Notes: generated from the letters alone by a model not told the origin. Shown: positions 52,665-62,439, counted from the first letter of the stretch. The stretch is 64,000 bases of DNA from Burkholderia pyrrocinia (GCF_003330765.1 NZ_CP024903.1:3162001-3226000), one strand, 5' to 3'. Translations and numbers: made by a program.

Positions 52665-53255
52665 TGATCCACCATAGAGGAGGCCGGAATCCCTCCCGAC
52701 ACCCGGTATCGAGCATCCGCCCGCGCCGGTCGATCTGCTCGAGCCAACATGGCGATAACCTCACATCTGCCCTGAGCATTGAGACGTTCGTCACCTCCTG
52801 TCAGGAAAATGTTGACAGCCGTGATCATGATTTCTCGTTGGTTCAAGGTCATTTTCCATCCTATTATTTATTCGCATTCCTACTTTAATGACGTAGAACG
52901 CGGGAACCACTCGGGCAACCGTGAGTCTCGAAATAACGGATCTATCTGGACCTTCTTCCAATGACGCCACGGACAGTTCTCGGCACCGCCCTTTACAACG
53001 CTGACCCGGGAACCCGGGCGAGCAATCGAAAGGTGCCTACCACCGACCAGCGAAGCACCTCGCCGTACACGGTCCTTCTTCGTGAACCCATGTCTTCCAT
53101 CGCGGCGAATGTTCCCGATCGGCCTGATCTCAGGTCGGTGTCGATCCTCGGCTACAACTGAATCTCGAGCCTCGCTTCGCGATCCACAACAGGAATTCGA
53201 GGCTCGTCGGGCGAGCCTCGAACAGTGCATCCCGCAGGGCCTCGTGACTTGACAC
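52665..53255. other. 591-bp gene-poor region
   Basis: Low GC in the left half (ATTATTTATTCGCATTCC near 52860). No frame with start signal and protein-like composition; frames present are Arg/Ser/Cys-rich shadows. The right end carries the hairpin at 53196-53222. Possibly the scar of a deletion. Confidence 0.45.
53196..53222 (-). terminator. Hairpin after the first Gfo/Idh/MocA gene
   Basis: TTCGAGGCTCG / CGAGCCTCGAA, 11 bp perfect with a 5-nt loop, 33 bp beyond the stop codon of the leftward dehydrogenase gene; followed on the minus strand by TTCCTGTTG, a weak U-tract. Confidence 0.65.
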
Positions 53256-54329
53256 CTACAGCAGCAACCGCTTTTCCGTTCTCGGCACGGCGCGCACATC
53301 GTCCAGCGTCAGGTTTCGACGGCTGAAACGCGTCGGCTCGACGGATACCACTGTTCCCGTACGCGCAGACTCCTCGATCGCCAACAGGGCCTTCAGATCA
53401 GCCAATCCTTCTTCGACACTCGCCACAGGTTTGCTGCCTTTCTGAATGCATTCGGAAAATTGCTGAATCATCCCGCCAAAGTGATCGCTGTGCCTGAAAT
53501 GCATCGTCTCCGAAGCGTCCTTCGCGTTCAGTACCATCCGCGTCGGCGTCTCGAACCTGAAACCGGGCTCCATGGTCAGGTCCCCTTCGCTCCCCAGCAC
53601 CCTGTACATATCGATTGGCGCGGTGCCGAAACTGCAATAGAACTGCGCAATTCGATCGCTGGGGAAGCGCAAGGTGACCGCAATGGCGTCGTCAATGTCG
53701 GCGAAGCGGGGATCCCCAGAACGACGCGTCGTAATCGCCGACGCCTCGACGGGTTCGTCAGAGAAGACGTGTCGTGCCGCATTGACGCAGTAAATCCCGA
53801 TGTCTTGAAGCGGGCCACCCCAGTTTTTACTGTCCAGCCGATGGTTGCCCGTAGCGGACTGAAAGCCGAAAACCCCGCTGAAGTACTTCGGATCGCCAAT
53901 GCGACCTTCCCGGATTGCTTCCAGCGCCGCAATCGTCCCTGCCTCGAGATGCAAGCGGTAACAGGTGCTCAACAACACGCCGGCCTCGGCGACGGCCGCA
54001 ATCATCGCTTCGGCGTCCGCGACGTTGGTCGCCATCGGCTTCTCGACCAATACGTGCTTGCCGGTCCGCGCCGCGCGAATCGCGTAATCCGCGTGAAGCG
54101 GGTTGGGTACCGCGATGTAGACGGCGTCGACGATATCGCTATTCAGCATCCGCTCGTAGTCGTCGTAGCCTACGATCGTGTCGACACCATGGAATCTCGC
54201 AAGCTTCCGTGCCCCTTCAGGATTTCCGGAGACCAACGCACCAATCGTCGAATTTCCGGTCTGCGCGACAGCCGGCATGAACGCTTCTTGCGATATCCAT
54301 CCGGCGCCTACAACAGCGTATCTGATCAT
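53256..54329 (-). CDS. Gfo/Idh/MocA-family oxidoreductase
   Basis: A 357-aa NAD(P)-dependent sugar/inositol-type dehydrogenase. N-terminal Rossmann motif VVGAGWISQEAF, the family's catalytic Lys in GKHVLVEKPMATN, and the C-terminal beta-sheet domain with DIGIYCVNAARHVF (Asp/Asn-His region). It starts 19 bp after the end of a truncated paralogue (54349-54711) and is read leftward; the longer upstream frame is rejected. Likely substrate: a glucose-, xylose- or inositol-like sugar. It has no transporter neighbour now. Confidence 0.9.
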   Translation of the reverse strand: MIRYAVVGAGWISQEAFMPAVAQTGNSTIGALVSGNPEGARKLARFHGVDTIVGYDDYERMLNSDIVDAVYIAVPNPLHADYAIRAARTGKHVLVEKPMATNVADAEAMIAAVAEAGVLLSTCYRLHLEAGTIAALEAIREGRIGDPKYFSGVFGFQSATGNHRLDSKNWGGPLQDIGIYCVNAARHVFSDEPVEASAITTRRSGDPRFADIDDAIAVTLRFPSDRIAQFYCSFGTAPIDMYRVLGSEGDLTMEPGFRFETPTRMVLNAKDASETMHFRHSDHFGGMIQQFSECIQKGSKPVASVEEGLADLKALLAIEESARTGTVVSVEPTRFSRRNLTLDDVRAVPRTEKRLLL

Positions 54330-54348
54330 GTTCGCCCCAGTTCGTGTC

Positions 54349-54711
54349 TCAGGAACCGTATACGACCGGCACAACCCTCCGCTCGCGGAGGGACATCGGG
54401 CCATTGAACCAATCCGGCGCGACGGGATTGCGGTGGATGTTGTGCACGACAACCGGTGCACCGATCTCGCCGTCTCCGATGGCGTGCTTCATCTCGAGGT
54501 ACGGTTGGTCAAAACGACGCATGTAACCAACCTGGACCAGCCTGCGGCCTTTCGCGATTTCCGCGTCGACGACCCTGATGGCCTCACGCGCGCGCCCTTC
54601 GTGTGCATCGCAAACGGCGATCAGCTCCGCTCCCGACGTCTCTTCACGCAAAATGCGCGCGTGCTCCGATCCCATTACACCGACGCCGATCACCCCAATT
54701 GCCAACGTCAT
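54349..54711 (-). pseudogene. Gfo/Idh/MocA dehydrogenase (inositol 2-dehydrogenase-like), internally deleted and truncated
   Basis: A 120-aa open frame made of pieces of a normally ~340-aa enzyme. MTLAIGVIGVGVMGSEHARIL and ELIAVCDAHEGRAREAI are the start of the Rossmann fold. They run directly into VVDAEIAKGRRLVQVGYMRRFDQPYLEMK, which normally lies about 60 residues later, after the catalytic EKP segment. The C-terminal domain is cut off after VAPDWFNGPM and replaced by a short foreign tail. The catalytic Lys is therefore gone. An in-frame deletion plus a 3' truncation; not functional as a dehydrogenase. Confidence 0.8.
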
Positions 54712-54835
54712 CTACTGCCTCCGATCTATTGACACGCTGTCGTTTTAATGTGGCCGCCCTGACGGCCGCATCCGGATCTATCGCGATTCGCCGCCTTGAC
54801 GGTGATGCTTCAACGTTGGTAGTGGATGAAAAGGC

Positions 54836-54861
54836 GCCCGTCGGATTTCTTGCCGACGGGC
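54836..54861 (-). terminator. Intrinsic terminator of the second intact Gfo/Idh/MocA gene
   Basis: GCCCGTCGG / CCGACGGGC, a 9-bp perfect stem with an 8-nt loop, followed on the minus strand by GCCTTTTC, a short U-tract. It lies 67 bp after the stop at 54928 and isolates the operon from the pseudogene. Confidence 0.8.
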
Positions 54862-54927
54862 CGCCTGACAGATTTGCCGCTCCCGAAGAAGCTCACCGTC
54901 TCAGCACGACTTCAGGCGGCAGCCGTG

Positions 54928-56094
54928 TTATCCGCGAGTCGGCTGCTGGACGTGTTCCCACACGCCGCTTTGCCCCGACACGAGGATCGCGTCTGCGATG
55001 CGCTCGATCTGAACGCCGTCTTCGAAGTTCGGTGCGGCGGGCTTGTTCCCGGCGATTGCCTGCAGGAAGTTGTACCACTCGATCGACTTGATATCGATGT
55101 AGCCCTGCCCCATCCCGGCAACCGGCCACAGCTTGTCGCCGAACGGCTGATGCGGGCCCGAATAGATCGTGCGGAAGCCGAACGCGTCCGACGGATCATC
55201 AGCGAATGCCACACGCAACTCGTTCAGGCGCTGATAATCGAACGCAATCGAACCGCGGGTGCCGTGGATTTCAAAGCCGAGCTGGTTGTGGTGGCCCCAC
55301 GCATTGCGCGTCACTTCGATCGTCCCGCACACGCCGTTGGTGAACTTGATCATCGTCATGGCCATGTCGTCGACGTCGACCTTGCCCTTTTCGGATGACG
55401 CCTGACCTGCCGGGCCGAAGAAGCGACCGGCCGGAAGGGGCCGCTCGGCGATGAAGGTCTTGACGATCGAATTCACCGATTCGAACTCGCCGACGAGCAG
55501 GCGCGCTGCGTCGATGACGTGCGTACCGATATCGCCTAGCGTCCCCGAGCCGGCCTTCTCCTTGTTGAAGCGCCACGACAGCGGCGTGCTCGGATCGGCG
55601 CCCCAGTCCTGCAGGTAGTAGCCACGGAACGTCAGGATCTCGCCGATACGCCCCTCGTCGATCAGGCGCTTGGCCATCTGCAGTGCCGGCGTGTGGCGAT
55701 AGTTGTACGAGATCATCGTTACTACGCCCGTTTCCTTCGCGGCTGCATACATGGCCTCCGCGTCGGCCACCGTCATGGCCATCGGCTTCTCGCACATCAC
55801 GTGCTTGCCCGCCTTCGCGGCAGCGATCGCGATAGCCGCGTGCGTGTCGTTCGGCGTGCAGATATCGACGATATCGATATCCGGGCGCGACACGACTTCG
55901 CGCCAGTCCGTCGCATGTTCGGCGAACCCGTATTGCGCAGCTGCATTGCGCGCGAGTTCGTCGTCGATGTCGACCACGACCTTGCGCTCGATCTCCACCG
56001 GCGAGCCGAACAAAATCGGCACCACGGCAGTAGCGATGGAGTGGGCCTTGCCCATGAAGCCAGTGCCTACCAGAGCGACATTCAGTTTTTTCAC
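54928..56094 (-). CDS. Gfo/Idh/MocA-family oxidoreductase
   Basis: A 388-aa enzyme. VGTGFMGKAHS Rossmann loop, GKHVMCEKPMAM with the catalytic Lys, GDIGTHVIDAARLLVG, and a long C-terminal beta domain with WYNFLQAIAGNKP typical of the larger sugar dehydrogenases (levoglucosan/scyllo-inositol type). AT-rich upstream sequence (56101-56260) suggests its own promoter, so it is probably separate from the biotin carboxylase operon that precedes it. Ends at a good intrinsic terminator. Confidence 0.9.
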   Translation of the reverse strand: MKKLNVALVGTGFMGKAHSIATAVVPILFGSPVEIERKVVVDIDDELARNAAAQYGFAEHATDWREVVSRPDIDIVDICTPNDTHAAIAIAAAKAGKHVMCEKPMAMTVADAEAMYAAAKETGVVTMISYNYRHTPALQMAKRLIDEGRIGEILTFRGYYLQDWGADPSTPLSWRFNKEKAGSGTLGDIGTHVIDAARLLVGEFESVNSIVKTFIAERPLPAGRFFGPAGQASSEKGKVDVDDMAMTMIKFTNGVCGTIEVTRNAWGHHNQLGFEIHGTRGSIAFDYQRLNELRVAFADDPSDAFGFRTIYSGPHQPFGDKLWPVAGMGQGYIDIKSIEWYNFLQAIAGNKPAAPNFEDGVQIERIADAILVSGQSGVWEHVQQPTRG

Positions 56095-56260
56095 GGTTTT
56101 CCTCCATTAAGGCTGTCGTACTCGTGACGCACTCAGCCGATTTCTTGACTCTTCCGACAAAAAATTTGATTTTTCGCCAGTTACTCAGGATTCCAAATTA
56201 CACGGCGTATATCTTCCGCGTCTCGACAGTTCAAGCTCGATTCAATGTCTCCTTCGCTCC

Positions 56261-57973
56261 TTACTCGATAACCGCGATCTTCTCGCCCGCCGCGACCGGA
56301 CTTCCCGATGCCCCATGGATCCGGATTCGCCCGCCTTTCGGTGCGACGACACGCATCTCCATCTTCATTGCCTCCATGATGGCGACACCATCACCTTTTG
56401 CGACCGTCGAACCGTCTTCCACGAGCCACTTCTGCAACGTTCCCGGCACCGGCGCCGTCACGATATCGGCACGCTCCTCCGTGTTCGCCGCATCGTCGAA
56501 CGCACGCGGGGCACCCAGGTTCGCGAACAGCGACACAGGCAGGCCGATCGTGTGACGCTTTCCGTCAATCTCGATGAAGCTCTGCAGCACGCCGCCCTCA
56601 GCCGGCGCGACGCGCGCAGAAGGATCGACACCGCCGAACTCCGTTTCGATCCAGTTGGTATGGATCCTGAATCCATCTTCGCCGGTGAAGCTCTTGTCCT
56701 CGAGCACCGCTCGATGGAAAGGCAGTACCGATGCCACGCCCTCGATTCTGAATTCGGCGAGCGCTCGACGCGCACGAGTCAGCGCTTGTTGCCGCGTCTC
56801 ACCGGTAATCACCAGCTTGGCCATCAGCGAGTCATACAGTCCCGGAATCTGCGAGCCGGATTCGACGCCGGAGTCGAGCCGCACGCCGGGGCCTGCTGGT
56901 GGACGAAAACGCGTGATCGCACCAGGTGTCGGCAAGAAGCCGCGCCCCGGGTCCTCCGCGTTGATACGAAATTCGATTGCGTGACCGCGTGGCTCCGGCG
57001 TGGCCGTTGTCGAGACAGGAAGGCCGTCCGCGATGCGCAGTTGCTCGATCACGATGTCGACTCCGGTGGTTTCCTCCGTCACCGGATGCTCGACCTGCAA
57101 CCTCGTATTCACTTCGAGAAACGAGATGACCCCGTCTTGAGAAAGCAGAAACTCGACCGTGCCCGCCCCCGTATAGCCGGCTTCAGCACATATCCGTCGC
57201 GCCGAGTCGTGAATGCGCGATCGCTGGTCATTGGTGATAAAAGGCGCGGGTGCCTCCTCCACGAGCTTCTGGTTTCGACGTTGAAGCGAACAGTCGCGCG
57301 TTCCGAGAACAACGGTGTTGCCATGATGGTCGGCGAGGATCTGCGCCTCGATGTGGCGCGGACGATCGAGAAATTGCTCGGCGTAGCAATCGCCCCGGCC
57401 GAACGCTTCCGTCGCCTCACGGACGGCCGAATCGAACATTTCCGCGACATCCTCCATTCGCCGGACGATCTTCATACCGCGACCGCCGCCGCCGAACGCC
57501 GCCTTGATCGCCAGCGGCAAGCCGGCTTCCCGCGCGAAAGCTACCGCGTCCGACGCACTGTGCAACGGCCCGTCGGATCCCTTGACCAGCGGCGCGCCTA
57601 CCTTCGATGCGATACGTCGAGCCTGCACCTTGTCGCCGAGTGCGGTGATGACCTCCGGTGACGGGCCGACCCAGATCAACCCGGCATCAATGACCGCCTG
57701 AGCGAATTCCGCACGCTCGGACAAGAAGCCGTAGCCGGGGTGAATCGCATCGGCACCGGAGCGACGTGCGATCGCCAGAATCTTCGCGATGTCAAGATAG
57801 GTGTCCGCCGGGCGACCGGCACCCAACCCGTACGCTTCGTCGGCCAGTTCGGCATGCAGCGAACCGGCATCGGCGTCCGAGTAAATTGCGACCGACGTCA
57901 CGTTGTAGTCGCGCGCGGCACGAATGACGCGAATGGCGATTTCGCCACGATTTGCGATGAGCAGCTTCTTCAT
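56261..57973 (-). CDS. Biotin carboxylase fused to biotin carboxyl carrier domain
   Basis: A 570-aa protein. Residues ~1-450 are a biotin carboxylase (N-terminal [22 protein letters not shown]-grasp, [18 protein letters not shown]). Residues ~500-570 are a biotinyl domain with the MKM motif and biotinylated Lys537. The long BT linker of acyl-CoA carboxylase alpha chains is missing. It overlaps the PxpB-PxpC fusion gene by 4 bp. No carboxyltransferase of the acyl-CoA type is nearby; the AHS1/AHS2 (PxpB/PxpC) protein is the natural partner, as in urea carboxylase. So it probably carboxylates an amide/lactam, not acetyl-CoA. Confidence 0.92.
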   Translation of the reverse strand: MKKLLIANRGEIAIRVIRAARDYNVTSVAIYSDADAGSLHAELADEAYGLGAGRPADTYLDIAKILAIARRSGADAIHPGYGFLSERAEFAQAVIDAGLIWVGPSPEVITALGDKVQARRIASKVGAPLVKGSDGPLHSASDAVAFAREAGLPLAIKAAFGGGGRGMKIVRRMEDVAEMFDSAVREATEAFGRGDCYAEQFLDRPRHIEAQILADHHGNTVVLGTRDCSLQRRNQKLVEEAPAPFITNDQRSRIHDSARRICAEAGYTGAGTVEFLLSQDGVISFLEVNTRLQVEHPVTEETTGVDIVIEQLRIADGLPVSTTATPEPRGHAIEFRINAEDPGRGFLPTPGAITRFRPPAGPGVRLDSGVESGSQIPGLYDSLMAKLVITGETRQQALTRARRALAEFRIEGVASVLPFHRAVLEDKSFTGEDGFRIHTNWIETEFGGVDPSARVAPAEGGVLQSFIEIDGKRHTIGLPVSLFANLGAPRAFDDAANTEERADIVTAPVPGTLQKWLVEDGSTVAKGDGVAIMEAMKMEMRVVAPKGGRIRIHGASGSPVAAGEKIAVIE

Positions 57974-59568
57974 CGAACGAGTTCCTTCACTTGCGGATCG
58001 AATGCGGATATCGGGTTGAAGCGAATGCGGGCGCCGATCGGAATCTGTCCGAGCATGCCCAGATGATTGGCCGCGACCACGGCAATCACCGGATACCCAC
58101 CGGTGACGGGGTGATCGGTCAGAAACAGCACCGGCTGCCCGCTGTGCGGCACCTGAATCGATCCGAACAGCGTGCCTTCCGACGGCAGCTCCGCGTCATC
58201 GCGCCGCTGCAGCGGCAGGTCACCCGACAGCCGCATGCCGACGCGGCTCGACTCGGACGTGACATGCCATTCCTGCGACAGAAACCGTGCGACGCTTTCA
58301 TCGGTAAACCAATCGGTGCGCGGCCCCGGGACGACATCGACCTCGATGACGTCGCCGGCGCACGGAAGCGGCCGCACGGCCAGCGGCTCGGGCTCGACGA
58401 ACGTAGCCGCTTCGTCGGCCGGAACGAGAACATCGCCACGGGCAATCGGCGCCGGGCCGATCCTCGAAAGCGTGTCGGTCGACGCGGATCCCAACGTGCG
58501 CGCGACGACAAACCCGCCGCGCAGTGCGACATAGCTCCGCATGCCGCGGCCGGGAATGTCGAGCGTGACTTCCTCGCCCGCATCGACGGCAAAAGGTCGC
58601 GAGTGGGGGGCAACTGTCACGTGGCCATTCGCGTCGCGAATCGAAATCGGGCACGACGCCCCCGTCACCGCCAGGGTCACCGCACGATCGGGCACCAGCG
58701 AAAGACCGCCGAACGTCACTTCGAGCGCGGCGCTACTGTCGGGATTGCCGACACAGGCGTTCGCGGTCCGTAGCGCGGCGCTATCGACGGCACCGCACAC
58801 GGAGACACCCTGGTCAGCCTGTCGAGGCCGACCGAGATCCTGGTACAACACCGGGCGATCCGCACGCGTGACCACGATGCCGCTGGCTGAAACCTGGCGC
58901 ACCGGCGCCGGCTCCCGTCGCCGCGATACCGGAACGGCCGCGCCTTTCTTCGCGTCGAGAAAGCGGACGCGATCGCCGGGCGCGAGCAATGCCGCACGCG
59001 GACGCGCCGGGTCCCACATCGGCACCTGCGTCGTACCGAGAAGCTGCCATCCGCCGGGGCTATCCGACGGATAGATTCCGCTGAATTTGCCCGCGATCGC
59101 GACCGAGCCCGCCGGGATACGCACACGAGGTGTTTTGCGCCGCGGGACATCGAATCCCGGATCGTCAGTGGTCATATAGGCAAACCCCGGCGCGAATCCG
59201 GTAAACGCGACCGAGTGGACTGCATCCAGGTGCCGCTGGACGAGTTCCGCCACGGACCATCCCAGCAGCTCGGCGACCTCGCCAAGATCCTCCCCGTCGT
59301 AGGAAACCGGGATATCGAACGTGCTCCCGCTACGCTCCCGACGAACGGACACGTCGAGCTGCCCGAGCCGTCCGATCAGCGCCGCACGATCGATGACGAC
59401 CGGGTCGAAGCGAACCAGCACGGTACGCGCACCCGGAATGACCTCGTCGACTCCCTCCACTTCGCTCGCGAGCAGCCGGTCGAGAATCGCCAGCGTCATT
59501 TCGAGACTCTCGAGCTCGACCAGAACGCCGGCGGAGCCGGCCGAAAGGATGCGCATCTGCTCACGCAC
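57970..59568 (-). CDS. PxpB-PxpC (KipI-KipA, AHS1-AHS2) fusion, biotin-dependent carboxyltransferase family
   Basis: A 532-aa protein from the GTG at 59568 (GGGGAGAG before it, overlapping the pxpA stop); a longer frame exists but has no start signal. Residues ~1-225 are the AHS1/PxpB domain ([29 protein letters not shown]). Residues ~240-532 are AHS2/PxpC ([38 protein letters not shown]-type segment [10 protein letters not shown]). In most bacteria these are two subunits of 5-oxoprolinase PxpABC; fused in this order they match the carboxyltransferase part of urea carboxylase. Confidence 0.92.
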   Translation of the reverse strand: MREQMRILSAGSAGVLVELESLEMTLAILDRLLASEVEGVDEVIPGARTVLVRFDPVVIDRAALIGRLGQLDVSVRRERSGSTFDIPVSYDGEDLGEVAELLGWSVAELVQRHLDAVHSVAFTGFAPGFAYMTTDDPGFDVPRRKTPRVRIPAGSVAIAGKFSGIYPSDSPGGWQLLGTTQVPMWDPARPRAALLAPGDRVRFLDAKKGAAVPVSRRREPAPVRQVSASGIVVTRADRPVLYQDLGRPRQADQGVSVCGAVDSAALRTANACVGNPDSSAALEVTFGGLSLVPDRAVTLAVTGASCPISIRDANGHVTVAPHSRPFAVDAGEEVTLDIPGRGMRSYVALRGGFVVARTLGSASTDTLSRIGPAPIARGDVLVPADEAATFVEPEPLAVRPLPCAGDVIEVDVVPGPRTDWFTDESVARFLSQEWHVTSESSRVGMRLSGDLPLQRRDDAELPSEGTLFGSIQVPHSGQPVLFLTDHPVTGGYPVIAVVAANHLGMLGQIPIGARIRFNPISAFDPQVKELVR

Positions 59569-60346
59569 GGTTCTCTCCCCTGCACGCTCCGGCAAACGGC
59601 CGAAGTGCAACGCCACGCGCCGCGAGTTGCGTTTGCAGCAGACGAGCGGTCGCAACGGCCGACGGGTTGTCTCCGTGAATGCAGATCGACTGGGCATCGA
59701 CGGTGATGTCCGTTCCATCGATTGCCGTCACGACACCCTCCTGCACGAACCGCAGCATGCGACGTGCAACGACGTTCGGATCATGAATGACCGCCCCTTC
59801 CATGCGGCGATTCACGAGGCTTCCATCCACGTTGTACGCCCGGTCGGCAAACGTCTCGCTGACGACGGCGAGGCCGGCTTCACGGGCCTGATCCGCGACG
59901 GGTGCGCCGGCCAGCGTCATCAGTACGAGCGTCGGATCGATCGCCCGAATCGCGTCGATGACGGCCGCCGCCTGGTAGGTATCGTGCGCGATCGTGTTGT
60001 ACAGCGCACCATGGGGCTTCACGTAGCGAATCGACGTGCCCGCGGCTTTTGCAAGCCCCTGCAGTGCACCGATCTGGTAGATCACGTCGCCCGTCAGTTC
60101 TGCACGGGATGGCTGCATGTTGCGACGCCCGAAACCCACCAGGTCGCGATAACCGACGTGCGCGCCGACGGCGACACCGCGCCGTGCCGCTTCATGCAGC
60201 ACGGTATAGATCCCCGCCGGATCGCCGGCATGAAAACCGCAAGCAACATTTGCGCTAGTCACGATGTCGAGCATCGCCGCATCGTCGCCCATCCGCCAAG
60301 CGCCGAAGCTCTCACCGAGATCGCAGTTCAAATCAATGCTTACCAT
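59561..60346 (-). CDS. pxpA: LamB/YcsF-family 5-oxoprolinase subunit A
   Basis: A 261-aa cytosolic protein with all family blocks: [11 protein letters not shown] near the start, [36 protein letters not shown] and CIHGDNP. It opens the lactam ring of 5-oxoproline or an activated form of it. Its stop overlaps the PxpB-PxpC start by 8 bp. It forms the hydrolytic end of the operon whose carboxylase parts follow. Confidence 0.93.
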   Translation of the reverse strand: MVSIDLNCDLGESFGAWRMGDDAAMLDIVTSANVACGFHAGDPAGIYTVLHEAARRGVAVGAHVGYRDLVGFGRRNMQPSRAELTGDVIYQIGALQGLAKAAGTSIRYVKPHGALYNTIAHDTYQAAAVIDAIRAIDPTLVLMTLAGAPVADQAREAGLAVVSETFADRAYNVDGSLVNRRMEGAVIHDPNVVARRMLRFVQEGVVTAIDGTDITVDAQSICIHGDNPSAVATARLLQTQLAARGVALRPFAGACRGENRA

Positions 60347-60411
60347 GACGCTGCCTACAGGATTCCTTCAATGCACGAACACACGATGCTGCTCTAGCGT
60401 TCGTGCGAGGT

Positions 60412-60708
60412 TCACGCGATTTTCCGGAACTTGCTGAGCGAGACGGACTCGATCCATTGCCCCGCCCGTGCGCCGAACGCCTTCGCAAACTCGGTATTCG
60501 AATGCGTCTCAAGAGCGGCTTCGTTCTCCCAGATTTCGTAGAAGACGAACTGCCCGGGCGTCTCGGTCGATTCATGAAGATCGTATTGAATGAAGCCCGG
60601 CTCCGTCTTTGCATACGGCACCAGCTCCTTCAACGCTTCGCGCAGCACGTCTTCGCTGCCGGAGCGAGCAACGACGGTTGCGACCACGACCAGATCTTCC
60701 TTTTTCAT
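60412..60708 (-). CDS. Antibiotic biosynthesis monooxygenase (ABM)-domain protein
   Basis: A 98-aa ferredoxin-like dimeric fold: VVVATVVARSGSEDVLREALKELVPYAKTEPGFIQYDLHES and VFYEIWENEAALETHSNTEF are diagnostic of the ABM/YgiN family. Such small proteins are cofactor-free oxygenases or chaperone-like factors acting on reactive ring compounds. AGGAGAGTG precedes the ATG. It lies in the operon between OsmC and PxpA; substrate unknown. Confidence 0.88.
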   Translation of the reverse strand: MKKEDLVVVATVVARSGSEDVLREALKELVPYAKTEPGFIQYDLHESTETPGQFVFYEIWENEAALETHSNTEFAKAFGARAGQWIESVSLSKFRKIA

Positions 60709-60762
60709 CTCACTCTCCTCATTACGGTTTTTGATCGGCTGATAGTCGATCCTGGTCCCAGT

Positions 60763-61212
60763 TCAGCCGAGATAGATTTCCACTTTCGACTTGATCGAAT
60801 TGGCGATGAAGCACCCTTTGTGGGCACGGTGATGCAGTCGCTCGAGTTGCGCCTGATTCGGCTGCTTTTCGGACGTGAAGGTCGCGCGAGGCCTGAGCAC
60901 GATCTCAGATACCCAGTGAAACCCCTCTGCGCTCTTCTCGACCTTCCCGACTGCATTGTCAGAGTACGACTCGACCGCATAGCCACTGCCTTCGCAGAGC
61001 GCGAGGAAGTACAGCATGTGGCAACTTGCGAGTGCGTTGACGAGCAACTGCTCCGGGTCCGCCAGGTTTTCGTTCCCGAGATAATCGGGGGCCGCGGATA
61101 CAGGGATCGTCACCGTCGGACTGATGATCGCCCGGTGGTCCCGGCTATAGGTCCCTTCTCGCTCGTGATGCTTCTCGACATTCCATTCCAATCGAACGCC
61201 ATGCTCGGACAT
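60763..61212 (-). CDS. OsmC-family protein
   Basis: A 149-aa protein of the OsmC/Ohr fold: TYSRDHRAIISPTVTIPVSAAPDYLGNENLADPEQLLVNALASCHMLYFLALCEGSG. The first redox Cys lies in ASCHMLYFL; a second Cys seven residues later (ALCEG) is not at the classical Ohr position, so the peroxidase activity is uncertain. Members detoxify organic hydroperoxides. Its place next to an ABM protein hints at protection against a reactive intermediate of the pathway. Confidence 0.88.
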   Translation of the reverse strand: MSEHGVRLEWNVEKHHEREGTYSRDHRAIISPTVTIPVSAAPDYLGNENLADPEQLLVNALASCHMLYFLALCEGSGYAVESYSDNAVGKVEKSAEGFHWVSEIVLRPRATFTSEKQPNQAQLERLHHRAHKGCFIANSIKSKVEIYLG

Positions 61213-61285
61213 CGGTGTCTCCCGGCGAGCTTCCTCGCCAATCAGTCAATTTCCATTGCGGACAGACTGCGACGGTTTCGTCTGC

Positions 61286-61603
61286 TCATTCCGCCGCAAT
61301 GTATTTATTCGCACTCTTTATCGATTTGATGTCACCCGATTTCGCAATCGAAACCCATTCGCTCCAACACGTCTGCACGTCATCCGTACGAATGCGCAAC
61401 GCGCGGGAGCCGTCGCCGAATGTCAGCCACTCGATTTCGCGAGGAACTTCGGAACCGGCGTCCTGTACGGCCAGACGCTCGATCCTGTGAGAAAAATCAA
61501 GCAGCCCCTCGTTCAATACGTCGAGGTATTGCATGCCACAGTCGTCCGACGCCTGCGATGTTCCGCGATTGAGCAGCTTCGCAGCGATTTCTGCATCGAA
61601 CAT
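61286..61603 (-). CDS. Hypothetical protein (105 aa)
   Basis: The ATG at 61603 gives MFDAEIAAKLLNRG..., preceded by AAGGAGTCG on the minus strand; a longer frame upstream runs into the DUF1445 gene. Acidic, soluble, with helix then beta-rich C-terminal half (IEWLTFGDGSRALRIRTDDVQTCWSEWVSIAKSG). No recognised family. It lies 16 bp after the DUF1445 gene, so it is part of the operon. Confidence 0.7.
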   Translation of the reverse strand: MFDAEIAAKLLNRGTSQASDDCGMQYLDVLNEGLLDFSHRIERLAVQDAGSEVPREIEWLTFGDGSRALRIRTDDVQTCWSEWVSIAKSGDIKSIKSANKYIAAE

Positions 61604-61619
61604 TGCAACGACTCCTTGC

Positions 61620-62414
61620 TCACACGACTGCCGTGTTCGCTGGCAAATCCGTGACGAGCATGTACCCCGGTTCATGCGTGATCGCAAAGTCCGGCTTCGC
61701 CGCCTGAAGTGCCATCTGCGGTGTTACCCCGCAGGCCCAGAAGCCGAGAATGTCGCCTGCTTCGATCACCGGCGGATCACCGAACTCCGGCCGGGCAACG
61801 TCGCGAATCCCGATGGTTGCCGGGTCGCCGATATGAACCGGCGCGCCATGCGCGAGCGGAAACCGCTCCGACAGCACAATCGCCTGGATCGCGTCGGCAG
61901 GCTTGAACGCACGCATCGACACAACCATCGGGCCATGAAACGGCCCCGCGGCTGCCGTCTGGATGTTCGTCACATACATCGGCACGTTCCGGTTTGCGCT
62001 GATGTGGCGAATGTCGATCCCGGCCTGCAGAATCGCGCTCTCGAATGAAAACGAGCAACCGAGTGCGAACGTCACGAGATCGTCGCGCCACAGATCGACT
62101 AGATCGTCGACCGTGTCGGTGTGAACCCCGTTCCGATACACGCGATAACGGGGCACGTCGGTTCGAATGTCGATTGCGCCAAGTCCGTCCAGCTCCGGGT
62201 TTCCGGGTTGCCCGACTCCGACCAACGGACAGCTCTTGGGGTTGAGTCGGCAAAACTCGCGAAATTCATCTGCATACATCTTCGGCAGAATTGCCAGATT
62301 TGCCTGCATGAATCCATCGGCGTATCCCGTGGTCGGCGCACGCAACTTGCCGTTGCGAATCAGCAGCCGGACCTGGTCGGCCGACATCGTCCGCGTACCT
62401 GCAGTCGATTCCAT
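61620..62414 (-). CDS. DUF1445 protein (putative hydro-lyase / D-glutamate cyclase family)
   Basis: A 264-aa protein from the ATG at 62414, the normal length of the family. Diagnostic blocks: AILPKMYADEFREFCRLNPKSCPLVGV, DIRTDVPRYRVYRNG, LVTFALGCSFSFESAILQAGI, PFHGPMVVSMR and DILGFWACGVTPQMAL. The eukaryotic relative DGLUCY cyclises D-glutamate to 5-oxo-D-proline, which would feed the PxpABC-type proteins of this operon. The bacterial annotation 'putative hydro-lyase' is otherwise uninformative. Role inferred from family and operon. Confidence 0.88.
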   Translation of the reverse strand: MESTAGTRTMSADQVRLLIRNGKLRAPTTGYADGFMQANLAILPKMYADEFREFCRLNPKSCPLVGVGQPGNPELDGLGAIDIRTDVPRYRVYRNGVHTDTVDDLVDLWRDDLVTFALGCSFSFESAILQAGIDIRHISANRNVPMYVTNIQTAAAGPFHGPMVVSMRAFKPADAIQAIVLSERFPLAHGAPVHIGDPATIGIRDVARPEFGDPPVIEAGDILGFWACGVTPQMALQAAKPDFAITHEPGYMLVTDLPANTAVV

Positions 62415-62439
62415 TGAAAGCACCCTTGCCCGAAATTGT

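Noticed and set aside
52880..53299. Minus-strand open frame in the gap before the Gfo/Idh/MocA gene
   Set aside because: Arg/Cys-rich, no start signal, overlaps the end of a good gene in another frame.
56261..57973. Calling the BC-BCCP protein acetyl-CoA carboxylase
   Set aside because: No acyl-CoA carboxyltransferase genes nearby and the BT linker is absent; it overlaps an AHS1-AHS2 carboxyltransferase-like gene.
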